This document shows positions 1 to 9,086 of a stretch of DNA of 64,000 nucleotides, piece after piece. How positions within the stretch are numbered: position 1 is the stretch's first letter; every line of letters begins with the position of its first letter. A program made the position numbers and the translations under genes. The DNA comes from Pseudomonas putida (GTDB lineage: Bacteria > Pseudomonadota > Gammaproteobacteria > Pseudomonadales > Pseudomonadaceae): positions 273,828 to 337,827 of the forward strand of contig NZ_MKZO01000058.1 in NCBI RefSeq assembly GCF_001941965.1, in the 5' to 3' direction. Below the pieces are notes generated by a model that made no database searches, was not told where the DNA came from, and saw only the letters and a list, made by a program, of their open reading frames with translations.

Positions 1-871
1 TGATGTTGTATCGTGCCTCTTCCGTGTCCTGGAAAAACGCGGTCAACGGGGCGTACACCTTCTCGGGATGCCCAAGCTTCTGCAGGGCACCGCCCAGCAC
101 TTCGTAGAGCTCGGTCAACAACGCCTGCTCGCCCCACAGCGGCGACAGGAGCCTGGCGCGTTGTCGCGTGCTCAAGCGCGGCGCGAGCTTGATGACCCGC
201 GGCCAGTAGAGTTCGTCGAGCACGGCGAGGGGCCTGGTGAAGCTGCCCGAGAGGTATTCCCACAGGCTGACAATGTCATCGCCGTCGACCCCGGGCTGCG
301 GCAGTTCGGCCTCCTGACCTTCGAATTCGCGCAGCAGCGCGTCGATGCGCTGCGGGGTGATCTCGTATTTGGTCAAGTCGTGGTTGAAGTCTTCCCACCA
401 GGTGTTGCCGAGAATCTTGGCCAGCTCGATTTCCCGGAGCATCTTCAGCTCGATCGGGTAGTTGGCATCCGGCGCCGGCTGCGAACGACGGCTGAAGCGG
501 GTGACCACACCGGTCGCCTCGGCGCCACTGCCCGTGGGGTTGATGTGCTCGAGGAAGTTCAGGGTGCGGCCACCGAAGTCGCTCTCCAGAACCCCGGCGC
601 TGTTGGCGGCGAGCGCCGAGATCAGGTACGACTTGCCGGCCTGGGACAAGCCGAAGAAACCGACGCCCATGGGCGTCGACGCCGCGTGGCGGAGGCTCCT
701 GGCCTGGTTGCGAGCCCTGCGCAGGCGCAGGCTCAGGTCATCGGCCTCGGCCTCGACGCTGGCGGCATTGCCGCGTACCTGCTCGATCCACTCCAGTGCC
801 TCGCCGGCGCCCTTGTAAACGGCGCCCCAGGCATTCATCAACTGCTGCTGCTTTGGCGTAAGGTCGCTCAT
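1..871 (-). CDS. srfC: SrfC-family protein, 3' part beyond the window
   Basis: About 290 N-terminal residues are present; the gene runs off the window start. It begins MSDLTPKQQQLMNAWG and its ATG overlaps the srfB stop as ATGA, so translation is probably coupled. A P-loop GLSQAGKS lies at residues 74-81, after an N-terminal helical region, and fits a dynamin/GTPase-like NTPase. SrfC is the third protein of the srfABC set described as putative virulence effectors in Salmonella and as a cytotoxic tripartite system in Xenorhabdus. Family assignment rests on operon position, P-loop and partner proteins. The role in Pseudomonas is unknown. Confidence 0.8.
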   Translation of the reverse strand, partial: MSDLTPKQQQLMNAWGAVYKGAGEALEWIEQVRGNAASVEAEADDLSLRLRRARNQARSLRHAASTPMGVGFFGLSQAGKSYLISALAANSAGVLESDFGGRTLNFLEHINPTGSGAEATGVVTRFSRRSQPAPDANYPIELKMLREIELAKILGNTWWEDFNHDLTKYEITPQRIDALLREFEGQEAELPQPGVDGDDIVSLWEYLSGSFTRPLAVLDELYWPRVIKLAPRLSTRQRARLLSPLWGEQALLTELYEVLGGALQKLGHPEKVYAPLTAFFQDTEEARYNI

Positions 872-3800
872 TTTCCTTTGACGTTCCCGCTGTCGAGCCA
901 ATAGTCGCTGTCACTCAGGCTTCCGGTTGGCATGGTGTTGAGTGAGAGCTCCAGATCCCGGTCGTAATCGAAATCGGCATCCTGGATGTTCGATTGCAAG
1001 TCGCAGATCACCAGCTTGTCGCTGATCAGGCCCTGCTCCAGCAGCAGGTCCGACGGTTCCTCGACTTCCAGGCGAATGCGCAGCACCGGGGTTTCGCCGT
1101 TCTTGCCCTGGGCGGTGGAGAAGCTGGCGCTGCCGCGCGGGGTGAAGCGCAGGGTGTACAGCGGCGAGGCCGACCAGCGCTCGGCGGACAGCTGGCGGTA
1201 GCCCAGGTGCATGTCGCCGCGCATTTCCAGCCACGGCGTGCCGCGTTGTTCGCCTTCGCCGACGATGGGCAGTTCGATGCGGCCCTTGGACGACTTGAGG
1301 TCGTGGTAGACCACATTGCGGTGCGCGATGGTACCTGCTTTGTCGATCGGGCCGAAGTGCTTGATGATCGAGTAGGGCTTGAGCTCGACGGTGCGGAAAT
1401 AGAAGTTCGGCACGCTGTGCTTCGAGCACAGCAGGCAGATCATCGCGCCCACCGAGGCGGTGCTCTTCGGATCGTCGATCAGGCCGTTGCGGTGGAACGG
1501 ATACCAGCCGCCGGTGCGGTAGTTCTGCAGCGGCAGGATGCGTCCGGGCGGCAGCGGGATGCACTTGCGGATGAAGGCCTGGATGCCCGGCAGGCGCGAT
1601 GGCCGGCCGGTGAGCAGGAGCATGTCGCACGGATAGTGGGCGACCACTTCGCACAGCTCGGTCAGGGCCCGGGTAATGTTGATCTGGCCGCCGATGAAGG
1701 CGTTGTGAACTTTTGCCAGGTCAAAGGTGATGACGGTCTGCAACAGATCGAGGGTGCCGTCCTGGCCGACTTCGCGACGTACCGCGGCGTGGACGAAGTC
1801 CAGCACGCCGTCGTTGACTGCGGCGTCGCCGAGGATCTCGCGCCAGGTCTGGGTGACGGGCGCGTGGACCTGTGCCGGGTCGTACTGCTCGTAGGCCTTG
1901 AGCAGGGCCAGGCCCAGCGGCACGAAGACCTGCAGGTTGAGTTGCTGGCGCAGGATCCGCTCCGGCGCGGAGGCATCGCCGTTGCCGCACAGGCGCGACA
2001 TCAGGGCGTCCGGTTCGCTCACCCCGGCGTCGCCCAGGGCGTTGCGGAACGACGGCAGGACGAACTCCTGGATCACGTCCAGGACGATGTCGTCACCGGC
2101 CACCTTGAAGCCATCGCGGAAACGCTGGCTGGGGATGATGTGCCCATGGCCGCCGGTGCCGCCGTTGCTGCCGCGGTCGAAGCGGTAGTCGGTGATCACC
2201 AGGTCGGTGGTGCCGCCGCCGATATCGATGGTGGCCAGGGTGATCTGGTCGCGCTCCTGGCGATCCGGGCGGGCGAGAGCTGCGAAGAACTCTTCCGGGT
2301 GTCCGTCGAAGTTCTCGTTGATCTCGTTGTACAGGTACACCAGCTGGCCGCAGCTGGCTTCGTCCCAGTCCACGCGGATGCCCGGCAGCGGCGTGCGCGG
2401 CACCACGGTCTTGTCCTTGAACGGATTGCTCTCGCCGGCGTGCCAGCCGAGGCTCTTCCATACCAGGCCGACGGCTTCGTACAGGCGGTTGCTGAGGATG
2501 CTGCGCTCGGCCTGGGGCATGCCTGGCGGCACGGTCAGGGTGATGCTGTTGAGCTGGCGCGGTACCCGGGCGTGGCCCTGGCGCGAACGCTGGGCCGGGC
2601 TGTTGATCTGGGTCAGGGCCTGGGTGACCACCTCGGCGAGCATGAAAGTCATCAGGTTGCTGCGCGAGTAACGCGGGGTGAACACCGGCATGTCGTTCTT
2701 CGGCGGCAGGTACAGGGCCTGGCCGAGATCGTTGATCAGGTGCGAGAACGGCGCGGCGGTGGCCAGCGGCTCCTTGTCGGTCTTGACGTAGGCGGTGTTG
2801 AAGCGCCAGCCGTGGCCGTAGGGTTTCTCGTCCCACAGGTAGCGTTTCGGGCTGGACAGCCCGGTCGAGCCCTCGGTGCCGCGGCGGCGGCCGGCCAGGC
2901 GTCCGGCCTCGGCGCCGACGCGGGCGATGGTCGGCCACTGGAAGGCGTTGTGGCGGCCGCTCTTGACCGAGCAGTGGTCCTTGCCGAAATAGGCCTGGGT
3001 AAATTCCACGCGGCTTTCGAAGGCGGTGTCGTAGACCTTTTCCGGCTCGCTCAGGTCGCGCAGTTCCAGCACGTAGTTGTTCTTCAGGCCCGAGCCGGAC
3101 TGGCCGTGGTCCTCGATGAGAATGCCGCAGGTCCGCGAGTTGCCGACGTCCAGCACCAGGTCCACCGGGATCGGCTTGACCACGCCCTGGGTTTCGTTGG
3201 CGATGACCTTGAGCTCGGGGATCTCGACCTGGGGCTTCTCGGTGCTCTGCTCGGCCGGGACCGGGCGGCGCAGCAGGCTCAGCACGTTGAGGTAGTGGGC
3301 GATGTGGCGGTTGCCTTGCAGGTCGCGGTCGCGCCGCTCGCGGGTCCACTCGGCGCGAGCCTCGACGTACAGCTCGGCGATCCACTCGCGGATCCATACA
3401 TGGGTCAGGAACCAGCCGTATTCACGGGCGCTGGTGGCCAGCTTGAAGGCCACGCCGGAGCGCACGTCGTCCTCGTTCGGCGCCAGGTAGGCGGAGCCGG
3501 CGACGGTCGGCATGATACGGCTGTCGAAGGCCAGGGTCAGGCGGTGGGTGTTGCCGTCCACATCGGGCTGCGGCAGCTTGACCAGGCGCATCCGCGACCA
3601 GTTGTTCGGGCCCTCGTCGAAGCGATTGGGCGGCATGAAACGCAGGAACGGCAGTGGCAGCCAGATGCCGTCGAACAGCTTGAGGCTGTCTTCCATCGGC
3701 ACGCGGAAATGGTTGTCGTCGGTGGTGTCGAATTCCACCTGGACCACCTTGTCCGGCTCCGGCTCGTAGAAGTCCTTGTACTCGCGGGACCACAGCAGGC

Positions 3801-3948
3801 GCGTCGGCACCATGCCGTTGTTCAGCTGCACGAACTTGCCGGCCTGTTCGCCATCCGGTCCGAGACGCAGGGCGAAATCCATGAATTGAATGCCGGTATC
3901 GCTGACCAGCGTGACCGTTTCTTCGAACTGGGTGATTTCGGGCAACAT
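868..3948 (-). CDS. srfB: SrfB-family actin/Hsp70-like ATPase
   Basis: This 1026-residue protein has the actin/Hsp70 ATPase signatures: phosphate-1-like DVGNSRT at 267-273, phosphate-2-like DIGGGTTD at 575-582, and an adenosine-like segment LLLTGRPSRLPG further on. The first ~250 residues form a separate N-terminal region. The length matches SrfB proteins. It sits 16 nt downstream of srfA and overlaps srfC by four bases. SrfB is annotated as a virulence factor, but its biochemical role is not established. With SrfA (membrane-anchored) and SrfC (P-loop) it probably forms an envelope-associated nucleotide-driven complex (inference). Confidence 0.88.
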   Translation of the reverse strand: MLPEITQFEETVTLVSDTGIQFMDFALRLGPDGEQAGKFVQLNNGMVPTRLLWSREYKDFYEPEPDKVVQVEFDTTDDNHFRVPMEDSLKLFDGIWLPLPFLRFMPPNRFDEGPNNWSRMRLVKLPQPDVDGNTHRLTLAFDSRIMPTVAGSAYLAPNEDDVRSGVAFKLATSAREYGWFLTHVWIREWIAELYVEARAEWTRERRDRDLQGNRHIAHYLNVLSLLRRPVPAEQSTEKPQVEIPELKVIANETQGVVKPIPVDLVLDVGNSRTCGILIEDHGQSGSGLKNNYVLELRDLSEPEKVYDTAFESRVEFTQAYFGKDHCSVKSGRHNAFQWPTIARVGAEAGRLAGRRRGTEGSTGLSSPKRYLWDEKPYGHGWRFNTAYVKTDKEPLATAAPFSHLINDLGQALYLPPKNDMPVFTPRYSRSNLMTFMLAEVVTQALTQINSPAQRSRQGHARVPRQLNSITLTVPPGMPQAERSILSNRLYEAVGLVWKSLGWHAGESNPFKDKTVVPRTPLPGIRVDWDEASCGQLVYLYNEINENFDGHPEEFFAALARPDRQERDQITLATIDIGGGTTDLVITDYRFDRGSNGGTGGHGHIIPSQRFRDGFKVAGDDIVLDVIQEFVLPSFRNALGDAGVSEPDALMSRLCGNGDASAPERILRQQLNLQVFVPLGLALLKAYEQYDPAQVHAPVTQTWREILGDAAVNDGVLDFVHAAVRREVGQDGTLDLLQTVITFDLAKVHNAFIGGQINITRALTELCEVVAHYPCDMLLLTGRPSRLPGIQAFIRKCIPLPPGRILPLQNYRTGGWYPFHRNGLIDDPKSTASVGAMICLLCSKHSVPNFYFRTVELKPYSIIKHFGPIDKAGTIAHRNVVYHDLKSSKGRIELPIVGEGEQRGTPWLEMRGDMHLGYRQLSAERWSASPLYTLRFTPRGSASFSTAQGKNGETPVLRIRLEVEEPSDLLLEQGLISDKLVICDLQSNIQDADFDYDRDLELSLNTMPTGSLSDSDYWLDSGNVKGK

Positions 3949-3964
3949 CGTCTGCGCTTCCGTG

Positions 3965-5416
3965 TTATTGACCGGCTTGCTTCATCAGCATCGGGAAGGC
4001 TTCGGCACCGTAGTTGCCGGAGCAGTCCGCAGCGCTGGTCGCACCCGGCTTGCAGTTCACCTGCGGGAGTTCATAGCTGCTGCCATCGGCACAGGCCGCC
4101 TGGCCCGTGCTGTTGATCGACAGTTGGCCCTGGTTCATGGCCGCGGATACCGGCGCCTGGCAGTTCACGCCATCGGAGCGGCGCACCGTGGCCTGGCCCT
4201 TGCCGTCCTTGAAGTCGTACTTCAGGCGCAGCGGCTTGCCGGTGCCCACTTCCTGGATGCCGGCACCGGCCCAGTCGCCATTGAGGAAGTCGGCGTTACC
4301 GTTGGCCGCGCCTGGCGGGATGCTCAGCATGTTCTGCGCGTTGGCCGGGGGTTGCTTGCCGTCTGGCAGTTCCGGTGGTGCAGGCGGAGCCTGGGTGGGT
4401 TCCGGCTGTGGCTCTGGTTGGGGTTCGGACTCCGGCGCAGGGGCTGGTGGCTCGGGGGCAGTGCTGCCGTCCGCCGGTTTCTGCTCGGGCGGGGTCGCGG
4501 TGTCGCTGCCAGGCGCAAGCGAGCCGTCCTGTGGCGAGCCACCGGCGCCCGTGCCTGCGGAGCCGTTGCCGGATCCAAGGTTGCCCAGGCCATTGCCGGT
4601 GCCGCCCGGCACAGTGACCGAACCGCCGCGCTTGTTCAGGTCGATGTCCTCGTTATTCGTGGTCGGCCAGTCGTTGGTCGGCGGCACCACGACTTCCGGT
4701 GTGCAGCGGCGCAAGCCGAACAACAGCAGCAGGAGCAGCAACAGCAGGAGCGGCAGCAGCCACCACCAGCGCCGCCACCAGGGGGTGACGGGCACGACGG
4801 GGGGCGGCGGCGGTGCCAGCGGGGCGACCGGAGGCACAGGCGTTGGCGGGGCGACGGGCGGCGCCACGACCGGCTCCGCGGCCTTGGCTACCTTGGGGTA
4901 CAGGCACAGCAGGGGCTCGCGGGCACGCTCGGCACCGGCATGGATAAAGCCCCAGAAGGTCAGGACCGGGCGACCGTCGACCAGATAGACGAAGTTTTCG
5001 TCGGGGAAGGGGATCACGCAGGTCAGCAGCTTGCCGAACACCGTGGTGTCGCCCTGGGCGTTGTTGCGCGACCCGGCCAGCGGCTGGCCGTGAGCATCCA
5101 GGCCGAGCAGGTTGTTGCTCAGGTCATTGATGCGGGTTTTCAGCACTTCGAGCTGGGCACGGGCGGGCGCGCGCTCTTCCTCGGTGGCGCTGGTCCACGG
5201 GATCACGTCGCCGGGGCGCTCGCTGTACCAATCGAGGGTACTGCCTCGTTCATCACTCTGGGGGATAGCCAGGTGCTCGACCAGGTCCGGATGCTCCGGA
5301 TACTTGCGCCGAATCGCCTCGCGAATCTGCAAAGCCGCACGATAGACGGGCTGGCCGGTCTCACCCAATGCGGTGAAGTCTTCACTTCGCCCGCTACGCA
5401 GCAATACTCCACGCAT
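3965..5416 (-). CDS. srfA: SrfA-family membrane-anchored protein
   Basis: The 483-residue protein starts MRGVLLRSGRSEDF and has three parts: an N-terminal domain (1-175), a Pro/Val-rich linker (180-212) leading into one strong membrane segment of nearly pure leucine (217-235), and a Gly/Pro/Glu-rich low-complexity stretch followed by a C-terminal domain with four or more cysteines, ending near GNYGAEAFPMLMKQ. The C-terminal half is probably periplasmic. It is the first gene of the srfABC operon. Family assignment depends on synteny with srfB and the characteristic architecture. Confidence 0.75.
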   Translation of the reverse strand: MRGVLLRSGRSEDFTALGETGQPVYRAALQIREAIRRKYPEHPDLVEHLAIPQSDERGSTLDWYSERPGDVIPWTSATEEERAPARAQLEVLKTRINDLSNNLLGLDAHGQPLAGSRNNAQGDTTVFGKLLTCVIPFPDENFVYLVDGRPVLTFWGFIHAGAERAREPLLCLYPKVAKAAEPVVAPPVAPPTPVPPVAPLAPPPPPVVPVTPWWRRWWWLLPLLLLLLLLLLFGLRRCTPEVVVPPTNDWPTTNNEDIDLNKRGGSVTVPGGTGNGLGNLGSGNGSAGTGAGGSPQDGSLAPGSDTATPPEQKPADGSTAPEPPAPAPESEPQPEPQPEPTQAPPAPPELPDGKQPPANAQNMLSIPPGAANGNADFLNGDWAGAGIQEVGTGKPLRLKYDFKDGKGQATVRRSDGVNCQAPVSAAMNQGQLSINSTGQAACADGSSYELPQVNCKPGATSAADCSGNYGAEAFPMLMKQAGQ

Positions 5417-5639
5417 CCTTGAAGACCTACCTAGTCTCTAATCCGATTCCATCCGGTATCCTGATTTCAATACCGAAAAACCGCGCAACACTAATGGCAA
5501 AATGATTTGTGCGTCAAATCATGACACAGCAATTCGTTCGAATTGGCGTCAAAAAGCCGTGGTTTCGGAGGGGAGGCAGACAGAGGGTGCAGTCCACACT
5601 GTGGGAGCTGGCAATGCTGGCGACGAGGTCATCAGCCAC
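5417..5639. other. Intergenic region upstream of srfABC
   Basis: No gene is visible. It should carry the srfABC promoter, reading leftward. A 6-bp inverted repeat CGGTAT/ATACCG (5454-5459 and 5470-5475, 10-bp spacer) lies about 40 nt upstream of the srfA start and could be an operator, though it is short. A degenerate REP-like stretch with GTGGGAGCTGGC lies near 5600-5635. Confidence 0.4.
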
Positions 5640-5672
5640 AAAAAAGGCCTGCTCTTCAAAGCAGGCCCTTTC
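5640..5672 (-). terminator. Rho-independent terminator of ycaC copy 1
   Basis: Inverted repeat GGCCTGC/GCAGGCC flanked by an A-run on the plus strand, which is the U-run for minus-strand transcripts. It directly follows the ycaC stop and is nearly identical to the terminator of the second copy. Confidence 0.85.
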
Positions 5673-5674
5673 TC

Positions 5675-6301
5675 TTATTTGGCAGTGAACGCCGAGTAGC
5701 TGTTCATCAGGTTGCGATAGTTGGGAATCCGCTGCGACAGCAGATTGCCCAGCCCTTCGATATCGTTGCGCCAGTCGCGGTGCAGCTCACAGGCTACCGA
5801 GAACCAGTTCATCATCTGCGCACCGGCCTGGGTCATGCGGTTCCATGCGGCCTGTTGCACGGTGGTGTTGAAGGTCCCGGACGCATCGGTCACCACGAAC
5901 ACCTCGAAACCTTCAGCCAGCGCCGACAGGGTCGGGAAGGCTACGCAGACATCAGTCACCACACCGGCAATGATCAACTGCTTGCGACCAGTCGCCTTGA
6001 TCGCCTTGACGAAGTCTTCGTTGTCCCAGGCATTGATCTGGCCCGGACGCGCGATGTACGGCGCGTCAGGGAACATCTCTTTCAGCTCTGGAACAAGCGG
6101 ACCGTTCGGGCCTTGTTCGAAGCTGGTGGTCAGGATGGTCGGCAGTTCGAAGAACTTCGCCAGGTCGGCCAGCGCCAGCACGTTGTTCTTGAACTCGTTC
6201 GGCGAGAAGTCCTGGACCAGGGAGATCAGACCGGTCTGGTGGTCGACCAGGAGAACTACGGCGTCGTCTTTGTTCAGGCGGTTGTAGGTGGCGTTGGTCA
6301 T
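5675..6301 (-). CDS. ycaC: Isochorismatase-family hydrolase, YcaC type (copy 1)
   Basis: A 208-residue cysteine hydrolase of the isochorismatase superfamily, the same length as E. coli YcaC, whose physiological substrate is unknown. The nucleophile is Cys119 in VVTDVCVAF, and Asp20 in LLVDHQTG is the usual catalytic acid. Where many relatives have a catalytic Lys, the sequence ARPGQIN supplies Arg85 (my alignment by eye). A second copy at 8460-9086 differs at very few residues (AR/PR at 84-85, F/L near the end). It is monocistronic with its own terminator. Confidence 0.9.
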   Translation of the reverse strand: MTNATYNRLNKDDAVVLLVDHQTGLISLVQDFSPNEFKNNVLALADLAKFFELPTILTTSFEQGPNGPLVPELKEMFPDAPYIARPGQINAWDNEDFVKAIKATGRKQLIIAGVVTDVCVAFPTLSALAEGFEVFVVTDASGTFNTTVQQAAWNRMTQAGAQMMNWFSVACELHRDWRNDIEGLGNLLSQRIPNYRNLMNSYSAFTAK

Positions 6302-6458
6302 GGTGGAAATCCTTTTGTTCGAGAAGTTTGTTTTGGGTGGTTGCCGCTAGGTGTGGCCAGATTAGGGGTTTCTCGAAACGGGATAAATCGGCTGAAAACG
6401 GTATGACTGTCTCGCTCTGGTGGACAAAAAGCGAGGCGATGAGCCGTCGATGTGCGTC

Positions 6459-6493
6459 GCGACAAATGGCGCTATGCTTGCGTCACTTGTCGC
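6459..6493. promoter_or_regulatory. Inverted repeat, candidate operator of the xre-res pair
   Basis: Perfect 7-bp inverted repeats GCGACAA (6459-6465) and TTGTCGC (6487-6493), 21 bp apart, lie 18-50 nt upstream of the antitoxin start. Xre-type antitoxins of this family usually autorepress through palindromes in this position; the operator role is inferred. Confidence 0.5.
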
Positions 6494-6510
6494 ATATCAA
6501 GGAGTAAGCC

Positions 6511-6981
6511 ATGGTTGCCGCCGACACCTATGCCCGCAAATCCCTCCGTGCCAGCCGCCGGCCCACGGAGTACCTACTGCGCGAAGAGGCCGGCCTGCTC
6601 AGTCCGGTCATGGTCTACCGCCTCACCGCCCAGGGTTTCGACCTCAAGGACGTGCAGGCGATGCTGGCGCTGTCCGAGCTGTATTCGACGCGCAAGATCA
6701 TGAGCCGCATTGTCGGCAAATCGGTCAGGACGCTGCAGCGCCAGGGCAGCAAGCAATCCGCCCATCTGAATGCCCAGCAAAGCGCCGTGGCCTTCCAGTT
6801 CGCCCGGGTGCTGGAGCGCGCGATCGAGGTATTCGGTTCGCTAAGCCTGGCGGAGGAATGGCTGGGGCGGCCGTGCAAGTACCTCGACGGCGATGTGCCG
6901 CTGGATGTCATCGACAACCCGGTCGGCTTCCAGGCGGTCGAGGATTATCTGGAGCGCATCGAGCACGGGGTCTATCAGTGA
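6511..6981 (+). CDS. Xre/MbcA/ParS-family antitoxin of a RES-Xre module
   Basis: The 156-residue protein has the layout of RES-partner antitoxins: an N-terminal helix-turn-helix region (about 30-90, including KIMSRIVGKSVRTLQRQ) and a C-terminal DUF2384-type toxin-binding domain (about 95-150, AIEVFGSLSLAEEWLGRPC...LDVIDNPVG). The ATG at 6511 has a good AAGGAG site. Its stop overlaps the GTG start of the toxin, as expected for stoichiometric coupling. It should neutralise the RES toxin and repress the operon. Confidence 0.9.
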   Translation: MVAADTYARKSLRASRRPTEYLLREEAGLLSPVMVYRLTAQGFDLKDVQAMLALSELYSTRKIMSRIVGKSVRTLQRQGSKQSAHLNAQQSAVAFQFARVLERAIEVFGSLSLAEEWLGRPCKYLDGDVPLDVIDNPVGFQAVEDYLERIEHGVYQ

Positions 6982-7469
6982 ATCCGTTGCCGTGGTCTGG
7001 CGCCTGGTACGCCTGGCGCCTCGATCGAGAGGTGTACAAGGATTCCTGGGACAGCGGCATCGGCGCGCACAAGCTCGGCGGGCGCTGGAATCCGCCGGGG
7101 CGCAAGGTGGTCTACGCCGCGGCGGACCCTTCGACCGCCATTCTCGAAGTGGCGGTGCACCTTGGCTTCGATGCCCTGGATACGGTGCGCCATGTGCTCA
7201 CCTGCTTCGAGGTGCTGGACCCCGGCCTGATCAAGGTCGTGCAGCCCGAGGACGTGCCCAATCCGGTCTGGCTCAGCAGTGCGGCGGCCTCGCCCAATCA
7301 ACAGAAATTCGTCGATGCCTTGCTGGCGGAACATGCGTTCGTGCTGATTCCGTCGGCGGTGAGCCGGCATTCGTGGAATCTGCTGGTGAGTTGCGAGTTG
7401 GCGGCGGGGAAGTATCGGGTGGTGAGGCAGGAGCGGTTTGGGTTGGATACGCGGTTGGTGAAGGTGTAG
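6978..7469 (+). CDS. RES-domain toxin (NAD+-degrading type)
   Basis: About 163 residues from a GTG that overlaps the antitoxin stop (GTGA). The conserved R-E-S features of the family are visible: AWRLDRE and GGRWNPPGRKVVYAA near the N-terminus, the Glu in STAILEVAVHL, and the Ser in AVSRHSWNLL. RES toxins such as P. putida Res and MbcT degrade NAD+ and stop growth. Both genes look intact. The pair lies between the two ycaC copies, so it may stabilise a recombination-prone segment. Confidence 0.9.
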   Translation: MNPLPWSGAWYAWRLDREVYKDSWDSGIGAHKLGGRWNPPGRKVVYAAADPSTAILEVAVHLGFDALDTVRHVLTCFEVLDPGLIKVVQPEDVPNPVWLSSAAASPNQQKFVDALLAEHAFVLIPSAVSRHSWNLLVSCELAAGKYRVVRQERFGLDTRLVKV

Positions 7470-7590
7470 TGCCGTGTTTTCCGCGCGAGGAACGCTGTGA
7501 TCTAATCGCGCGCCCCTGCATCGTCGGTAGACAGGTTGCAGATGCTGTCGGGCGAGCGATGCGACCACGCGAATCAATAAGGAGATTATT

Positions 7591-8406
7591 TTGCTCAAGG
7601 CAATGACCGCTTCCTTCCTGCTGCTCTGCGGCACCCTGGCGTACGCCGCACAACCGGCGGCGCCGTTGAGCCCTGCCGCTGCGCAGGAGATCGCCAACGT
7701 GTTCAAGGATCGCTACGAAAGCGACTTCAAGCGGGAGATGAGCAGGACCCACCAGATGGCCTTTCCCACCAAGGAGCAATCGGTCGTCTATTCGAAATAC
7801 ATGAACAAGGCCTTCTCCAGCGCCGGCTACAGCCTCGACGCAACGCTGAATGACTACCTGCACGCTTTGCGCACGCCTGGTGTGATCCTGTTCATGTCGA
7901 AGTTGAACCTCGAGACCTACGCAATTTCCCTCAAGTCCGAGGCAGTTGGCGGGGCGTTCATGGAAACCGGGGCGATCTCGCAAAAGACCTTCGACTACGC
8001 CAGGGATATCGCCAGGGAAGTACCGATCAGCAATGCCGACTACATTTTTCAGGCAGATCCGGGCTACCGGATCGCGGGTATCGAAGGCCTGCCCCAGGAC
8101 TACGAGCATCGTGAAGAACGGCTGATCGGCTATGTGAAGCAGGGTTCGGAAATCTGGGATGAGTGGCTGTATTTCGAAAGCGCGTCCCTGCCGGGTGAAG
8201 AACACGGCATGGGGCTGGTTGACCTGACCAAGGTCACCCCGGAGGAAATGCAGATCTGGAAAGCGCTGCTGGGCAAGAAGGTCAAACTTGAAGGGACCTA
8301 CTTCACCGCCCGTGGTATCGAACTGGGCAGTGACAAGGGCACCAAGCGCATCCGGAACCCGAATTTCTTCGATCTGAAGCAGGAACTGGCCTTTAAGGTG
8401 CTCTGA
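7591..8406 (+). CDS. Secreted protein of unknown function
   Basis: A TTG start at 7591 follows AAGGAG at the right spacing; an in-frame ATG at 7603 is the alternative. Residues 1-19 form a signal peptide ending in AYAA before QPAAPLSP, so the mature protein of about 250 residues is probably periplasmic. I recognise no domain. It is rich in charged residues and has no membrane segment after the signal. It ends just before a terminator shared with the convergent ycaC copy 2. Confidence 0.75.
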   Translation: MLKAMTASFLLLCGTLAYAAQPAAPLSPAAAQEIANVFKDRYESDFKREMSRTHQMAFPTKEQSVVYSKYMNKAFSSAGYSLDATLNDYLHALRTPGVILFMSKLNLETYAISLKSEAVGGAFMETGAISQKTFDYARDIAREVPISNADYIFQADPGYRIAGIEGLPQDYEHREERLIGYVKQGSEIWDEWLYFESASLPGEEHGMGLVDLTKVTPEEMQIWKALLGKKVKLEGTYFTARGIELGSDKGTKRIRNPNFFDLKQELAFKVL

Positions 8407-8423
8407 ACGACGACAGCAACAAT

Positions 8424-8456
8424 AAAAAGGCCTGCTCTTTTCAGAGCAGGCCTTTT
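8424..8456. terminator. Bidirectional terminator
   Basis: GGCCTGCTC/GAGCAGGCC hairpin with A-run on one side and T-run on the other, between two convergent genes. Confidence 0.9.
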
Positions 8457-8459
8457 GTC

Positions 8460-9086
8460 TTACTTGGCGGTCAACGCCGAGTAGCTGTTCATCAGGTTGC
8501 GATAGTTGGGAATCCGCTGCGACAGCAGGTTGCCCAGACCTTCGATATCGTTGCGCCAGTCGCGGTGCAGCTCACAGGCTACCGAGAACCAGTTCATCAT
8601 CTGCGCGCCGGCCTGGGTCATGCGGTTCCACGCGGCCTGTTGCACGGTGGTATTGAAGGTGCCGGAAGCGTCGGTCACCACGAACACCTCGAAGCCTTCG
8701 GCCAGTGCCGAGAGAGTCGGGAAGGCTACGCACACGTCAGTCACCACACCGGCAATGATCAACTGCTTGCGACCAGTCGCCTTGATCGCCTTGACGAAGT
8801 CTTCGTTGTCCCAGGCGTTGATCTGGCCTGGACGCGGGATGTACGGAGCATCCGGGAACATCTCTTTCAGCTCTGGCACCAGCGGACCGTTCGGACCTTG
8901 CTCGAAGCTTGTGGTCAGGATGGTTGGCAGTTCGAAGAACTTGGCCAGGTCGGCCAGCGCCAATACGTTGTTCTTGAACTCGTTCGGCGAGAAGTCCTGG
9001 ACCAGGGAGATCAGACCGGTCTGGTGGTCAACCAGGAGGACTACGGCGTCGTCTTTGTTCAGGCGGTTGTAGGTGGCGTTGGTCAT
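8460..9086 (-). CDS. ycaC: Isochorismatase-family hydrolase, YcaC type (copy 2)
   Basis: Near-identical to the copy at 5675-6301: 208 residues, Asp20, Arg85 and the nucleophile Cys119. The start at 9086 (MTNATYNRL) matches copy 1 and YcaC length; the frame is open further upstream, but that extension is promoter DNA conserved with copy 1. Many third-position differences show the duplication is not brand new or that selection keeps the protein constant. Confidence 0.9.
   Translation of the reverse strand: MTNATYNRLNKDDAVVLLVDHQTGLISLVQDFSPNEFKNNVLALADLAKFFELPTILTTSFEQGPNGPLVPELKEMFPDAPYIPRPGQINAWDNEDFVKAIKATGRKQLIIAGVVTDVCVAFPTLSALAEGFEVFVVTDASGTFNTTVQQAAWNRMTQAGAQMMNWFSVACELHRDWRNDIEGLGNLLSQRIPNYRNLMNSYSALTAK

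Noticed and set aside
994..4116. A 1040-residue plus-strand open frame opposite srfB
   Set aside because: It is an antisense shadow of a high-GC gene; composition is Ala/Gly/Gln/His-rich without any domain, and the minus-strand SrfB frame has clear ATPase motifs.
6420..6977. An upstream extension of the RES toxin frame
   Set aside because: It overlaps the whole antitoxin gene in another frame; the GTG at 6978 with GTGA overlap is the natural start.
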